This document shows positions 1 to 9,369 of a DNA stretch of 64,000 bases, in pieces. The notes under the pieces are model-generated. The model saw only the letters and a list, made by a program, of their open reading frames with translations, was not told the DNA's origin and searched no databases. Numbering within the stretch: position 1 is the stretch's first letter; every line of letters begins with the position of its first letter. Source of the stretch: Melastoma dodecandrum. Taxonomy: Eukaryota > Streptophyta > Magnoliopsida > Myrtales > Melastomataceae. The position numbers were made by a program, and so were the translations under genes. The DNA is taken from positions 3,038,001 to 3,102,000 of the forward strand of contig JARUPY010000606.1 in the NCBI GenBank assembly GCA_029817715.1. The letters are read 5' to 3'.

Positions 1-1515
1 ATACTGAATTCTGATAATGACGTAGATACTGATGAGGAAATGTTTAACGGAGTTGATTTGGGAAACGATGAAGAACGTGTGAATGTAAGTGCTAATGAGG
101 CTGGTCCGTCTAGAAAGAGGTTGGAGAAACATCTACCTTTCTATCTTGATAGTGGTGATACTGGGAAGGTGATTGTGGAGGAGGACGATAATGTTACGAT
201 TATGGACGATCCTGAATCTGTGGTTGAATTTCGTAAAGGGATGAGGTTCAAAAATAAGAAAGAACTCATTAAGACGGTGAACACATTCTGCATCAAGAAC
301 CATTACAATTACGATATCGTCGAGACGGATAAGATTAGGTGGGCCGTGATTTGTTCTGAGAGTGGGGGTGGTTGCAAGTGGAGATTATGCGGGAGGCAAC
401 GTTCTGGTGATCATGAGTTTGAAATAACAATTGTTGGTGAGCCACATACATGTTTAAATGCAGTGCTTACTCAAGATCATCCTCGGATTGATTGTAACTT
501 TGTGGCTCCACACTTTCGTACTTTTGTTAAAGAATCTCCTGAAGTGAAAGTATCGTTCCTACGGAATGTAATAAAGGAGAGATTTGGGTACGAAGTTAGT
601 AGGAGACGTGTATGGGATGCGAAGAGGAAGGCAATTTCACTTGAATACGGTGATTGGGATGAATCCTATAATGAGTTGCCGCATCTTCTTAATGCAATTA
701 GAATTGCCAACCCAAGAACAATTGTTAATTGGGGTGAATGTTGTAATGTTGGCGAAGTGGAGGAATTTTACTTTCAGAAAATGTTTTGGGCGTTCGGTCA
801 GTGTATTCAAGCATTTAAGCATTGTCGATCGGTGGTAAGCATTGATGGCACATTCTATATGGTAAGTACAAGCATAAATTGTTAATTGCATGTTTAATGG
901 ACGGAGAGAACCATATTGTGCCGCTTGCATTTGCTTTAGTTGATGAAGAAAGTTACGACTCATGGAGTTGGTTCCTAAGATGTCTGAAGGGGTATGTTGT
1001 CGGTGGTAGGACTGGAGGTGTATGTTTAATTTCCGATAGACATTCCAGCATTCAACCGGCCGTGAATGATCCTGATGTTGGTTGGACTCCTCCGTTTGCG
1101 CATTGGCGATTTTGTCTTAGACATGTTGCAAGAAATTTCAATGACAGGTACAAAAATGTAGTATGTAACAGTGATTTCAAGGCGCTAAGGTGCCACCAAG
1201 GCGAGAAGGCCTCTCATTGCCCGAGGCGCTAGGCGCTAGGCGAGGCGCTAGGCGCTAGGCTTTAATGCAACCATGTATAGATCATAGAACAATTTTTTGT
1301 AATTGAAATGTCAAATGTAAATGTCTTCTTAAATCAAAAAGACAATTTCAAGTTCCACAATCCACAATCCTCATCCATAAGAGGCATCATCATCCTCAAT
1401 CCACATAAAAAGCATCAGCATCCACAATCACAATCCATCCAAATTCACGTCATCCGCATCTACATATCAATATCGAAATCACCACAATCATCATCATCCA
1501 AGTCAACATCTTTTT

Positions 1516-3976
1516 CTAGCAAATTATCATTGCCAAGTTGTGGTTCATTGTCATCTTCAACATCGGCGTCGACTCATCTCGAAGTATGTTTCGTGAGCTA
1601 CTTGAAGTAGCTTGTCGCCTAGTTGTCCGAACTGGTTCATTGACACCCGATGCTATCTCCACCTCTCTCCACGTCAAAGTATCGTCAGGAAAAACCAAGT
1701 CATCGCCATGCTCCACTTCATCATCCATTTCTCCTAGCATCCACTCATTACTCTCATCAATTTCATCCAAAGTAAGTGGATCTATAACATCGGCAGCATC
1801 GTAGCGAGCCTTTAGCTTCTGATTATACTTGACATAAACCAAATCAAGCAATCTTTCATGTTCAAGTCGATTCCTATTCTTTGTATGAATCTACAAAGAA
1901 GAAAAATGTTAATGTACGAAATGATAATAAGAATAATGGATACAACACTTCAGTAAGAGAGGTATACATGCTCAAATGTGCTCCAGTTGCGCTCACATCC
2001 ACTTGAACTACAAGTCAAACTTAGAATTTTGATCGCAAGACGTTGTAGATTCGGAGTATTATCTCCAAACATTTCCCACCATTCCGCTATCATTCAAATA
2101 TGTAATTTGTCATTTAATGTAACACTTAATTATGAATTTTGAGAATGGTCAAAGAAAAAGTACCTGGCGATCTCAATTTTCTTCCTCGATTGACTAGAGC
2201 CGTACCAAATTTCCCTCCAGATCACATGTAAAATGCAAGTTCATTAAGTATCTAATCCTGATGCTCGATAGTTGGAGAGAACTTCTCGATACAAGCATAC
2301 AAACCATCTGTTACTTCAGAATCTGTTTCCAAATTGGAAATCTTATCAAAGTATGCCGGATTTAAATAATGTGCAGCCGCATGTAAGGGCCGATGTAGCT
2401 GACAATTCCATCGATCGTCAATGATCTTGAACACGGCTGCATATTTGTCTTCTTTATTGTTAAAAAACTTCTGGATGGTCTCTTTATCCCTATCCATCGC
2501 CTCATATAAATACCCCATCGCTGGCTTCTTCTCGTTATCCACAATACGAAGAACGGATACTAATGGACCCATCACCTTCAATGCGTACATAACCTGGTCC
2601 CAAAATGATTGCCTCAACACAATCTGAAACGCCCTTCTTCCTTTTGCCGTAGTCGACAATTTGTCTCCTTCCCATTCGGGGGATCCGAACATTCTCCTCA
2701 ACTTAATCTTCAAGATATGAAGCCTCTGCAAAGTGAGGAAGGCCGTCGCGAATCTTGTAATACCACATCTGAGCAACTCCTTATTCTCCGTATAAGCTCT
2801 CATGGTGCTCAAAACACTACCATGATTATAGATAAATCCGACAAGGAAGATGGCATCTTGGATAGTTTTCTTCACATTCGGGAGCTTGCCGATATCTTCA
2901 AGCATCAAGTCGATGCAATGAGTCGCACAAGGCGTCTAAGACAAGTGTCCTCTCTTTGCCATCAGTAATTTTCCTGGTTAGAGACAAGTTGTTAAGAATT
3001 TACACATTAGTGTTATGAATTAATAAAAAAGAATCATAACCTTTTTTAAAGAAAATAAAATCTTACCAGCCAACACGTAGTTGCTTCCATTATCCGTGAT
3101 CACTTGCATGACATTTTGCTCTCCAATTTCCTCCACAAAGCTATCTAGCAGTTCAAATAACTTTTCGCCTGTTTTAGAATAATCGGAAGCATTAACCGAC
3201 TTGATAAATATCGTTCCCTTCACACCACTCACAAGAAAGTTAATCAGACATCGCTGCTTTCTATCAGTCCAACCATCTGACATTATAGAGCACTCATATC
3301 GAGACCAACTATCAACATGATCTTTCATCATCTCTTTCGTAAAGTCAACCTCCTTCTTCAGGAGAGGTACTCGCATCTCATGATAGCTTGGGGGCTTCAA
3401 ATTTGGACCGTATCTGCCAATCCCATCCACCATCTCCTCGAAGCTCTTTAATTTGACGGTACTCAAAGAAATACCAGCCTGATAAAACCATCGGACAATG
3501 AGTTGAATGGTCCTCGAACGAGCTTCTTTATCAATGGCATCAACTACACTCGTCTGCTTTGCCTTTCCCTTTTCCATTAAGAAGACATCCATAGGACCCT
3601 TTCCCTTCAATCGTTTCCGAACTCTATCTTCAAATACCGAATCACCATCTTGTGCAACGTCATCGCCAATAACCACATCAGGAAAACTAATGGAAATTGA
3701 ATCGTTTGAAGAAACACCACAACTTGTTGTTTTTTAGCCTTTTGATGTTGTCAACTGAGTAAGAAGCTCCTCTTTCACATCTTCGGGACATTTGCGACAT
3801 GCCTTTGCATTTTTAAATTTTCCGGCTTGATGTTGCTTCGCTCTGTGTATTCCCCCTTTTGATTTGTAACCACAAAACTTACATGTCACGGTATTGGGAT
3901 CTTTTGGATCTTCAAGAAAATTATACTTCCACCCAATATCACGTTTCGAACATTTATTATCAGAAGCTTCAGCCAT
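1516..3976 (-). pseudogene. hAT transposase (BED finger, DUF659, dimerisation domain)
   Basis: Starts at 3976 with MAEASDNKCSK. The BED zinc finger follows, with CKFCGYKSKGGIHRAKQHQ giving the Cys2-His pattern. An in-frame TAA at 3734-3736 then separates it from the DUF659 region in the same frame (3676-3020, with MSDGWTDRKQRCLINFLV and ITDNGSNYVLAGK). After an intron-like gap comes the middle of the RNase H-like fold (2908-2252). The hAT dimerisation motif can be read near 2060-1960 (LSLTCSSSGCERNWSTFEH), and an acidic C-terminal tail ends near 1516. The layout matches an autonomous plant hAT. The premature stop suggests it is dead now, unless it was read through or edited out by splicing. 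Confidence 0.85.
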
Positions 3977-4257
3977 TCTGTATGATCATATCAAACATGA
4001 TTACAAATTTTGTATGATCAAACGTAATTATAAATTAATCCAAGAGATGAAAGGGGATAAATCATTTACGGATAGAGAGTGGGTCGGGATAAATCCCAAA
4101 TCCCTTTACAGCTAATGAATTCGGGATAAATCCCAAATCCAATTGGAAATTGGAAATTGCACACCTGTTAAGTATCTAAATTGGAAATTGCACACCTCTC
4201 TCGCGCGAGAAAAGGAGGGTTATACCTCTCTGGTCTCTGCACAGGGGAACGGACGGC

Positions 4258-4412
4258 GGACGCGCAGAGGAACGGCGAGGGCGGCCGGACGGACGCAGAG
4301 GAACGGCGAGGGCTGCCGGACGCGCAGGAGGAACGACGAGGGCGGCCGGACGCGCAGGAGGAACGGCGAGGGCGGCCGCACGGGCAAGAGGAACGGGCGG
4401 CCGGACGGGCAG
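4258..4412. repeat. GC-rich ~30-bp minisatellite inside the hAT
   Basis: About five tandem units of roughly 25-30 bases share the core GAGGAACGGCGAGGGCGGCC with small changes. They lie upstream of the minus-strand transposase start, so they sit in its 5' leader or promoter side. Several frames stay open here only because the unit length and composition lack stops; I do not treat those as genes. Confidence 0.75.
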
Positions 4413-5716
4413 AAGAAAGGGCAAAGTGAACAGACACGCACAGAAGAAAGGGCAAAGCAAACAGACATGCACAAAAGGTAGGATTTATAACTGGGGGCGC
4501 CCTAACGCCTTATTGGCGCCTTGTCGCCTTGGCGCCTGGTGTCGGGCGCTCGCCTAGGCAGCGCCTAGACCGTATCGCCCGCCCGAAGCAAAAATGGGCG
4601 AGGAGGCATCGCCTCGCCTCGCCTTAGTGCCTAGGCGCTCAAGGCGCCTCGCCTTGAAATCACTGGTATGTGAGAGGAAGTTGGTAGCCGTAGGGAGGAA
4701 ATCAATGACTCTGAAGTATAAAAACATGATGAGAAGCTTGTTTCAAACAATGCTAGAAGCTGTCGAATTTTTCGCAGAGATGAGTGCAGAGCAGTGGACT
4801 TTGAGCGGAGATGGATTTTATAGATATGGCCTTATGACTACGAATTTGAGCGAGAGTTACAACTCCGTTATCATAGGTGCAAGAAACCGATTTCTGCTCT
4901 GGTCAGAAAAGTTTGGTATAATTGCAATTCATATTGGATAGTCCGACGAGATGATGCAGACTCCGCGTTGCAAATTGGTGAACGTTTCACATCAGTTTGT
5001 CAAACGAGGTTATGCAAAGCCATGGAGAAAGCCAAACGATACGAAGTCGTTCTTCTCGATCGACAGGAGGGTAGATTTGACGTCAAGACTAAAGGAAGAC
5101 ATCGTGTCAAATATGTTTTTCTCCAAAATCGGAGATGCAGTTGTAAGAAGTGGTAAATATTTCGCATACCTTGTTCTCATGCCTTGGCATGTTATGCATT
5201 CTTGCATATTGATCATACAACTGTCATTAGTCGATTCTACTCATTCGAGTGTCAGAAGGCCGTATATGCTTCTCGATGGCATTCCTTTGATTGCAAAGAA
5301 AACTGGACGGAATATCGTTTTCCTATAGTCAATCATGACCCGACAAGAGTCAGACCACGTGGGCGTCCAAGGTCATCCCGTATACATAATGAAAGGGATA
5401 TTAGAGTTCGATCTCGGAGTAGTAGTTGCTCATTATATAAAAAGGAAGGCCATAACCGACGCAGTTGTCCTAATCGTAATATTTGTAAGTTCTTATTCAT
5501 CGTTTTGAAATGTTATTACTGTTATGTTCTTATGTTGTGCTAATTGTCTTACAGGAAATGCATCCAGGGCCAAGGAAGACAGATATCCTTCATGCTCAAG
5601 GAGAGCATCGGTCGACGGCTGTATGGGAAGCCGGATATAATATGGTAAGTCGATTTCTTTACTTTAAAATTATTATATATTCATACATTGTTTACTAATT
5701 CGTATTTTCTTTGCAG

Positions 5717-7689
5717 AACAATGTTCTAACATGCCGTCGGGTTGAAAAATCGCTAAAGGGACTTGCTAGCAATCCACGCATGAATGTTTACCTCCGTCAG
5801 GCAGGATTATACGGAGTGGCGAAGCTTCCATTTATCTCTTTAGATTGGGCATTGATCACTGCGTTAACGGAACGCTAGAGACCGGAGACGCACACCTTCC
5901 ACATGGTGCACGGTGAGATGACCGTGACCCTACAAGATGTTGTTATTCAGCTTGGATTGCCTGTAGATGGTGATGCAGTTATAGGTGACACCTCGATATC
6001 GGCAGTCGAGGTGTGTCATCAGTTGTTAGGCCGTGTACTTGTTGGAGATAATATTAGGTCGGGTCGTATTAGACTAAGCTGGTTAGCCCAAAATTTTTCT
6101 GAGATTCCGGTAGATGCCACTGAGGAGGTGGTTCAGATGTACACGAGGGCGTACATCCTCCAGCTTATAGGTGGGATGTTGTTCACTACTAAGTCGGACA
6201 ACTTAGTACACCTATTTTGGTTGCCACTATTAGCTGATTTAGAGAGGACGGGATAGTATAGCTGGGATAGTGCATGCCTAGCCTGGTTATATAGGAGCTT
6301 GTGTAAGGCGTCTCACCATAAGGCGTCACAGATCGAGGGCCCACTCATTTTACTACAGATTTGGGCGTGTGATAGATTCCCGCATGTAGCGCCTTTGAGA
6401 CGTCGTACTCCTTTCGTAGAGGATATGCCTCTCAGTTATCGTTGGGCCATAGCGAAGGATGTGCGCACGGTGGCGACGCATGTGCTTGCATCGTACATAG
6501 AGGCATTCGACTGGCAAAGCAGTGATCAGGTACACCTTACGATTGAATAAAGCAATCGCAATTGATTGTGTCATATCTCCCTTTAATGTTCTCATTGAAA
6601 TATGCAGGTGATTTGGCATCCCTACCCTGAACAGTTGATAGATATGCTTTCAGATTACTGTCGGTCCGGCGAGATGATTTGGCATGCCCGTGTACCACTT
6701 AATATGCTTCTACATAGTGGAGGTACTTCCCAGATAGAGTAATCCGTCAGTTCGGCGATCTGCAGCTGGTACCCGATTAGTGCGACACCAGCAAAGCGCT
6801 TCATCGCATTGACCTTCGCGGGAAGAATATGAACAACTGGAGGGAGATCCACCGACAGTTTGTGGATATCTGGGAAGATCGACTCAACTATGTCGTGCCG
6901 CTAGAGTGGGATTCTTGGAAGAAATACTCCAAGTGGTACGCGAATCATACTCGGCAATATATTTCCCATACAGGATCCATGCTGGGCAAAATGGTAAGTA
7001 CATTACTTCTTTCTATTCGATTTTTATTGTTTAACATATATTCATTTCATCGTTCTTATTGTGTGACAGCTGAAGAATTTTAGAAAGATGAAGCTAAAAT
7101 CTGACCAGCCGGAGCTCGTCTCTCTTGCCGAGGACTCCATCGAAATGCTCAGAGAGTATGGACCGGTTAGACTATATGGTCGAACCGGCGGCTTGGAAGA
7201 CCAACCGGCGTTTGAGTTCGTGCCGCCACATGATGGACAGCACTTCGAGGGCGATGAAGGAGGAGGACAGCACTTCGAGCCAATTGACGAGGAGGACATG
7301 CCACATGAAGGACAACCCTTCGACAGAGATGTGGACATGCCACCAGCATATGACGATCCCGTATTTGACGAGGATGGTCATGAAGTGTGGGAAGGGATAC
7401 TCATATCACAAATTTCTCACGTGGATGCCGAGTACTGCACGCCACACTTTGAGGTTGGGTCGAGTTCGAGTCCTGGAGCTCCGATTAAAGGAGTGAGAGA
7501 ATTTGGATAAGTTATATAAAATTTCGAAGTTTCATTATAGTTAAACTCAACTAACATAAGTTTTTCAGGTACGACCATTTCGAAGACCCATCTCAACTTA
7601 CACAGCTATACCCGGGCGACTCGTCGAAGCAGCGTCCCGTTCTCATACCATATGTGAGGAGGAGATTGAGTAGACGTAAAGGGAATTAG
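5717..7689 (+). pseudogene. Plant mobile domain (PMD) gene, decayed
   Basis: Related to the aminotransferase-like plant mobile domain of MAIN/MAIL1 (often misnamed 'serine/threonine-protein phosphatase 7 long form homolog'). An acceptor (ttgcag) precedes 5717. The PMD signature is near 5878-5970: PETHTFHMVHGEMTVTL and DVVIQLGLPVDGDAV, then RAYILQLIGGMLFTTKSD (about 6147-6200) and ACDRFPHVAPL (6364-6396). Stops interrupt it just before the signature (5876-5878), after LERTG (6254) and near 6740. The C-terminal part, 7088-7689, is acidic and rich in His/Asp repeats such as DGQHFEGDEGGGQHFE, and ends GRKGN before TAG at 7687. Intron remnants have plausible GT/AG borders near 6990-7070 and 7510-7570. 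It is probably co-mobile with the upstream MULE. Confidence 0.75.
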
Positions 7690-7859
7690 AACTGTGTTCA
7701 TATTTGTAAACAATTATGTACTTTGATGTTTGGATGTATTTCGTTTATGTTTTAGATATAAATCAATGCATTTTCTGAGATGTCAAGTGTTTCCGATTGT
7801 TGGAACTAAAAATGTTTCGATCGAACAGGGATGGTTCCGAAAAGAAATTTGACTGCAAC

Positions 7860-8165
7860 ATGGCCGGGGCGGGGACGGGTTTTCAAAATCTGCCCCTTGT
7901 TATACTAGGACTAAGAACTAAGACAGGCCCTCCCTGGCACTTGGAAAAATTTCCAAGTGTCCGGGGGGCGCGTTTTGGGAACCCGTCTTCATGGGAGGAC
8001 GGGTTCTCAAAACGCGCCTTAATGGGGACTACGCATCCCGCATACTGGCGGGTTTTGGAAACCCGCCCCCCGCATTTTACACTGAAGGCGGGTTCTCAAA
8101 ACCCGCCCTCTTTGTTATTCCGGGGGTGCGTTTTGAAAACGCGCCCCATCGACAGGATTTCGGTA
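7860..8165. repeat. Cluster of six GC-rich self-complementary units
   Basis: Units of 20-24 bases of the type GGCGGGTTTTGGAAACCCGCC recur every 25-60 bases (for example near 7875, 7967, 7997, 8047, 8086 and 8131). Each is a near-perfect palindrome, and each is also complementary to its neighbours. One unrelated perfect hairpin, CACTTGGAAA-aa-TTTCCAAGTG, lies at 7939-7960. The block directly follows the PMD stop and may be the terminal or subterminal region of the MULE-PMD element. A copy lies inverted at 19801-19990. Confidence 0.8.
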
Positions 8166-8235
8166 ATTTATGAAACTTTGGCCGTTTTTCGCGAAATTTT
8201 TTGGAAACTAACTGTTCATCCGTACAAACCTCCAA

Positions 8236-8814
8236 TTTGTGGCACGGTTAAATTGTCAAATTTATTATTTGATATTATTATTATTATTTTTATCCTTTAT
8301 AAACGCGTTAGACACCATATAAACTCCATGTCAGCGGCCCGGTTAAAATGATATAACAAGAATAACACGCTAACATTAGATCATCGGTGGGATATTTTTT
8401 AAATGATAGAATAAATCGATAAAAATTTGACAAAATTTAGGATAAATATGATGATTTAGTCTATATTTTGAGAAAAAATATGGAAAAATATTAAAAATTA
8501 TTACGAAAGTTTCCATTCTATCAAAAACTTAATTTGTTATATGTGTGTATCTTTTTAGTGGCACGTCGGGGACGGAACTTGTCCATTTGTTGATTTATAA
8601 GTAACGGAGTTCACCGCACGTCCAGTCACCGTGTCTGTAGGACAACAACCCCATTTCAAGCTCCACCTATCTAAACCCTAAGTTACAAACACTGCCGCAG
8701 CTATAAAATCACATACATAACTTCTCGAGGGCGGACATCCCTTCTTCCACCTCCTTTTCACTTTCTTCTTCTAAGGGCAAAGCTTCGACAATGCACCTCC
8801 ACTACCTAGCCCCC
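8236..8814. other. Non-coding; promoter-like flank of the gypsy insertion
   Basis: No credible gene. The AT-rich first half is featureless. The second half looks like a plant promoter and leader: a telo-box AAACCCTAA at 8673-8681, a TATA-like TATAAAA at 8702-8708 and a pyrimidine-rich stretch (8750-8780). The gypsy element follows at 8815, and similar leader-like sequence resumes at 14317, so the retroelement may have split a former gene start. Confidence 0.4.
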
Positions 8815-9326
8815 TGATGCATATAGAGGGTGCTGTTGACGGGGAAAATGGTTATCAACCGATTATTCAAACAGACTCGTGGAAAACGGATCGGGCCGAA
8901 GTGAAGAAGGAAGAAGGGCCGAGGAGGAAGGCTGGGCTGTCGTAAAAGAAGGCTGGGCTGTGAAGGGAAGAAACAAATCGGAGGACGGAAGTGAACGAGG
9001 AATGGAAAGAGAAGGACGAAAGGAAGGAGGCAGCAAAGAAGGGGACGAGAATAGGAAAGAAGGGGAGTTGCTAACAGAAACAGGTGTAGGCGCGCGGCCG
9101 TTTTAAGACAGAGAAAATCACATAAGGGGTATTCAGTTAGTTGTTGTGTGGGGAATATGGGAGGGGAGCGTGGTTAGAGGTGTGGAGAAAAGGTGAGGGA
9201 AAAGATAGTAGTCAGCCGGAGAGGTTCGACGGTCAGTGGGGTGGTGGTGGTGGCGTCGTACTGAAACTCTATTTTCTGCATGTTTTTCTTAATGAGATTC
9301 AGCTATCTGTCAATCTAGTTGAATCA
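8815..9326 (+). repeat. 5' LTR of the gypsy element
   Basis: 512 bp, from TGATGCATATAGAGGGTGC to TGAATCA. It is alignable end to end with 13804-14316. The purine-rich middle (8880-9080) gives a spurious open frame. Confidence 0.93.
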
Positions 9327-9328
9327 CC

Positions 9329-9340
9329 TGGTATCAGAGC
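9329..9340 (+). promoter_or_regulatory. Primer-binding site (tRNA-Met type)
   Basis: TGGTATCAGAGC lies two bases after the 5' LTR. This matches the 3' end of initiator methionine tRNA, the usual primer for minus-strand synthesis in plant gypsy and copia elements. Confidence 0.9.
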
Positions 9341-9369
9341 GTGATAGCTCAATCTCATTACCTGTAATG

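Larger units (their letters stand above)
1169..4665 (-). mobile_element. Complete hAT transposon nested in the MULE
   Basis: Both ends carry the same 16-base terminal inverted repeat, CAGTGATTTCAAGGCG (1169-1184, and inverted at 4650-4665). The flanking 8-base target duplication is gtatgtaa (1161-1168) versus gtatgtga (4666-4673), 7 of 8 identical. Length is 3,497 bp. Subterminal regions are packed with short GGCGCTAGGCG/GCGCCTAGGCG motifs (1185-1262 and 4495-4649), as expected for transposase-binding sites of hAT elements. The internal gene runs on the minus strand. The MULE reading resumes directly after the right target duplication, so the order of events is clear: MULE first, hAT later. 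Confidence 0.93.
40..5490 (+). pseudogene. MULE transposase, broken
   Basis: Transposase of the MuDR/FAR1 type, which would cut and paste DNA in the nucleus. Residues of the first open stretch (40-885) give the MuDR N-terminal DNA-binding domain with its Cys/His pattern (around WAVICSESGGGCKWRL and EPHTC), followed by the start of the MULE catalytic domain at SIDGTF. A one-base shift near 852 moves the continuation (LIACLMDGENHIVPLAFALVD, then SDRH and CLRH) into another frame at 879-1168. The hAT at 1169-4665 interrupts the domain; it resumes at 4674 with FQTMLEAVEFF and YGLMTTNLSESYNSV. A SWIM zinc finger follows (CSCKKW, then CSHALACY), with an in-frame stop between the two parts near 5153. 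Last comes an Arg-rich tail with a zinc-knuckle-like Cys pattern (about 5420-5490). Frameshift, stops and insertion make it non-functional. Confidence 0.8.
1..8235 (+). mobile_element. MULE with plant mobile domain region (partial, left end outside window)
   Basis: This is a Mutator-like element whose left end lies before the window. In order it holds a MULE transposase (from 40), a zinc-knuckle tail (to about 5490), a PMD region (5717-7689) and a cluster of GC-rich hairpins (7860-8165). A hAT element sits inside the transposase at 1169-4665. PMD domains are known to occur in plant transposons as well as in the host proteins MAIN and MAIL1. Whether transposase and PMD were one gene or two neighbours cannot be settled here. 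The right end near 8235 is inferred, because homology with the inverted copy at 19801-19990 stops about there. I see no clear terminal inverted repeat or target duplication for the MULE. Confidence 0.6.

Noticed and set aside
4143..4481. Several overlapping open frames on both strands upstream of the hAT transposase
   Set aside because: They fall in the GC-rich minisatellite; the frames are open because the unit lacks stops, and the predicted Arg/Pro-rich peptides match nothing.
7797..8351. 184-codon frame over the hairpin cluster
   Set aside because: The translation simply alternates repeat-encoded phrases (GFxxP/KTRP); the DNA palindromes are the better explanation.
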